Assembly: GCF_001439815.1 (NCBI RefSeq)
Contig: NZ_JYLM01000001.1
Location: 806,001 to 870,000, forward strand
Reading direction: 5' to 3'
From: Pseudomonas orientalis
Lineage (GTDB): Bacteria > Pseudomonadota > Gammaproteobacteria > Pseudomonadales > Pseudomonadaceae
Length of the DNA stretch: 64,000 nucleotides
Shown: piece after piece, positions 63,777-64,000 of the stretch
Numbering within the stretch: position 1 is the stretch's first letter
Layout of the letters: each line of letters begins with the position of its first letter
The notes under the pieces: generated by a model
The model's database searches: none
What the model was told of the DNA's origin: nothing
Seen by the model: the letters and a program-made list of their open reading frames with translations, nothing else
Position numbers and translations under genes: made by a program

Positions 63777-63792
63777 CACTGTTGCACCGTAA

Positions 63793-63820
63793 AAAACGCC
63801 CCGGACCTTCGGGGCGTTTT
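63793..63820 (+). terminator. Intrinsic terminator of the beta-barrel gene
   Basis: AAAACGCCCC ... GGGGCGTTTT, 10-bp stem with an 8-base loop, continuing into TTT. It is a classical terminator 16 bases after the stop codon. Confidence 0.9.
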
Positions 63821-63830
63821 TTTAACTGTT

Positions 63831-63965
63831 GATCGTTCCCTCGCTCCGCGTGGGAATGCATCCCGTGACGCTCTGCGTCACCATTGCGCAAGTGCCTGAT
63901 TTCTCTCTGAAGGCAGGACGCGGAGCGTCCAGAGTGGCATTCCCACGCAGAGCGTCGGAACGATC
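63831..63965. repeat. Palindromic repeat of the GTGGGAACG / GACGCTCTGCGTC class, copy 2
   Basis: GATCGTTCCCTCGCTCCGCG ... CGCAGAGCGTCGGAACGATC outer arms with the same inner palindromes as the copy at 34952: GTGACGCTCTGCGTCAC and GGACGCGGAGCGTCC. It follows the beta-barrel terminator. The final 35 bases of the window hold nothing recognisable. Confidence 0.75.
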
Positions 63966-64000
63966 ATGTAAACAGGGTGTAAACCTATTCCAGTACGAGA

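Overview
The window is chromosomal DNA of a Pseudomonas, most likely of the P. fluorescens complex. This rests on high-GC coding sequence, typical Pseudomonas gene blocks (liu/mvaB/liuR, lpxH-ppiB-glnS-cysS, a six-gene mrp operon with fused MrpA/B, tamAB) and two abundant families of REP/REPIN palindromes (the GTAGGAGCGAGC type and the GTGGGAGGGGGC type). A third palindromic repeat occurs twice. I saw no rRNA, tRNA, CRISPR array, transposase or phage gene.

Layout. 1-6.7 kb: leucine/isovalerate catabolism (liuB, liuA, a divergent acyl-CoA synthetase, mvaB, liuR) with three LiuR-type operators. The gap between the synthetase and mvaB carries an A-rich sRNA gene that I identify as crcY, with a -24/-12 sigma-54 promoter, a CbrB-like upstream palindrome and a terminator. 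6.7-9.0 kb: a LysR regulator divergent from an ACAD10/11-like dehydrogenase. 9.1-17.8 kb: a PstS-like/OmpA fusion protein, exonuclease III, a GNAT enzyme and tamA-tamB. 18.0-22.7 kb: a marR-(outer membrane factor)-emrA-emrB efflux operon with two operators placed on its promoter. 22.8-27.5 kb: lpxH, ppiB, glnS, cysS. 27.6-28.7 kb: a DUF6124 protein and a HIT protein. 28.8-34.8 kb: the mrp cation/proton antiporter operon. 35.1-36.7 kb: an EamA exporter divergent from an XRE-cupin regulator.

36.8-39.5 kb is the most unusual part. Two lower-GC accessory genes lie in tandem. The first encodes a protein whose C-terminal two thirds resemble the eukaryotic scavenger mRNA-decapping enzyme DcpS (HIT superfamily). 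The second encodes a protein with kinase-fold landmarks (a Lys, paired Glu, an NNWDYLN loop and a DFGG motif). Both have Ser/Thr/Pro-rich, apparently disordered N-termini, so secreted effectors acting on a eukaryote are a plausible but unproven reading.

39.6-49.9 kb: a sulfur-scavenging style cluster behind a perfect sigma-54 promoter: an SfnB-type oxidoreductase, a stand-alone dehydrogenase C-terminal fragment, an LLM flavin monooxygenase whose C-terminus is encoded by a REPIN, a remnant long-chain acyl-CoA synthetase, a complete LivGHMKF-type ABC importer and an FAD/NAD(P)-binding protein. 50.0-54.7 kb: a MacAB-TolC type tripartite ABC exporter, followed by a divergent TetR regulator. 55.9-63.8 kb: a FUSC membrane protein, NADP-dependent GAPDH, a DyP-type peroxidase, a DHA2 MFS transporter, a DUF3087 protein, three very small proteins and an outer-membrane beta-barrel protein.

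Gene starts were chosen from Shine-Dalgarno position, family N-termini and overlaps with neighbours. Gene names rest on motif recognition and memory of the families, because no database search was possible.
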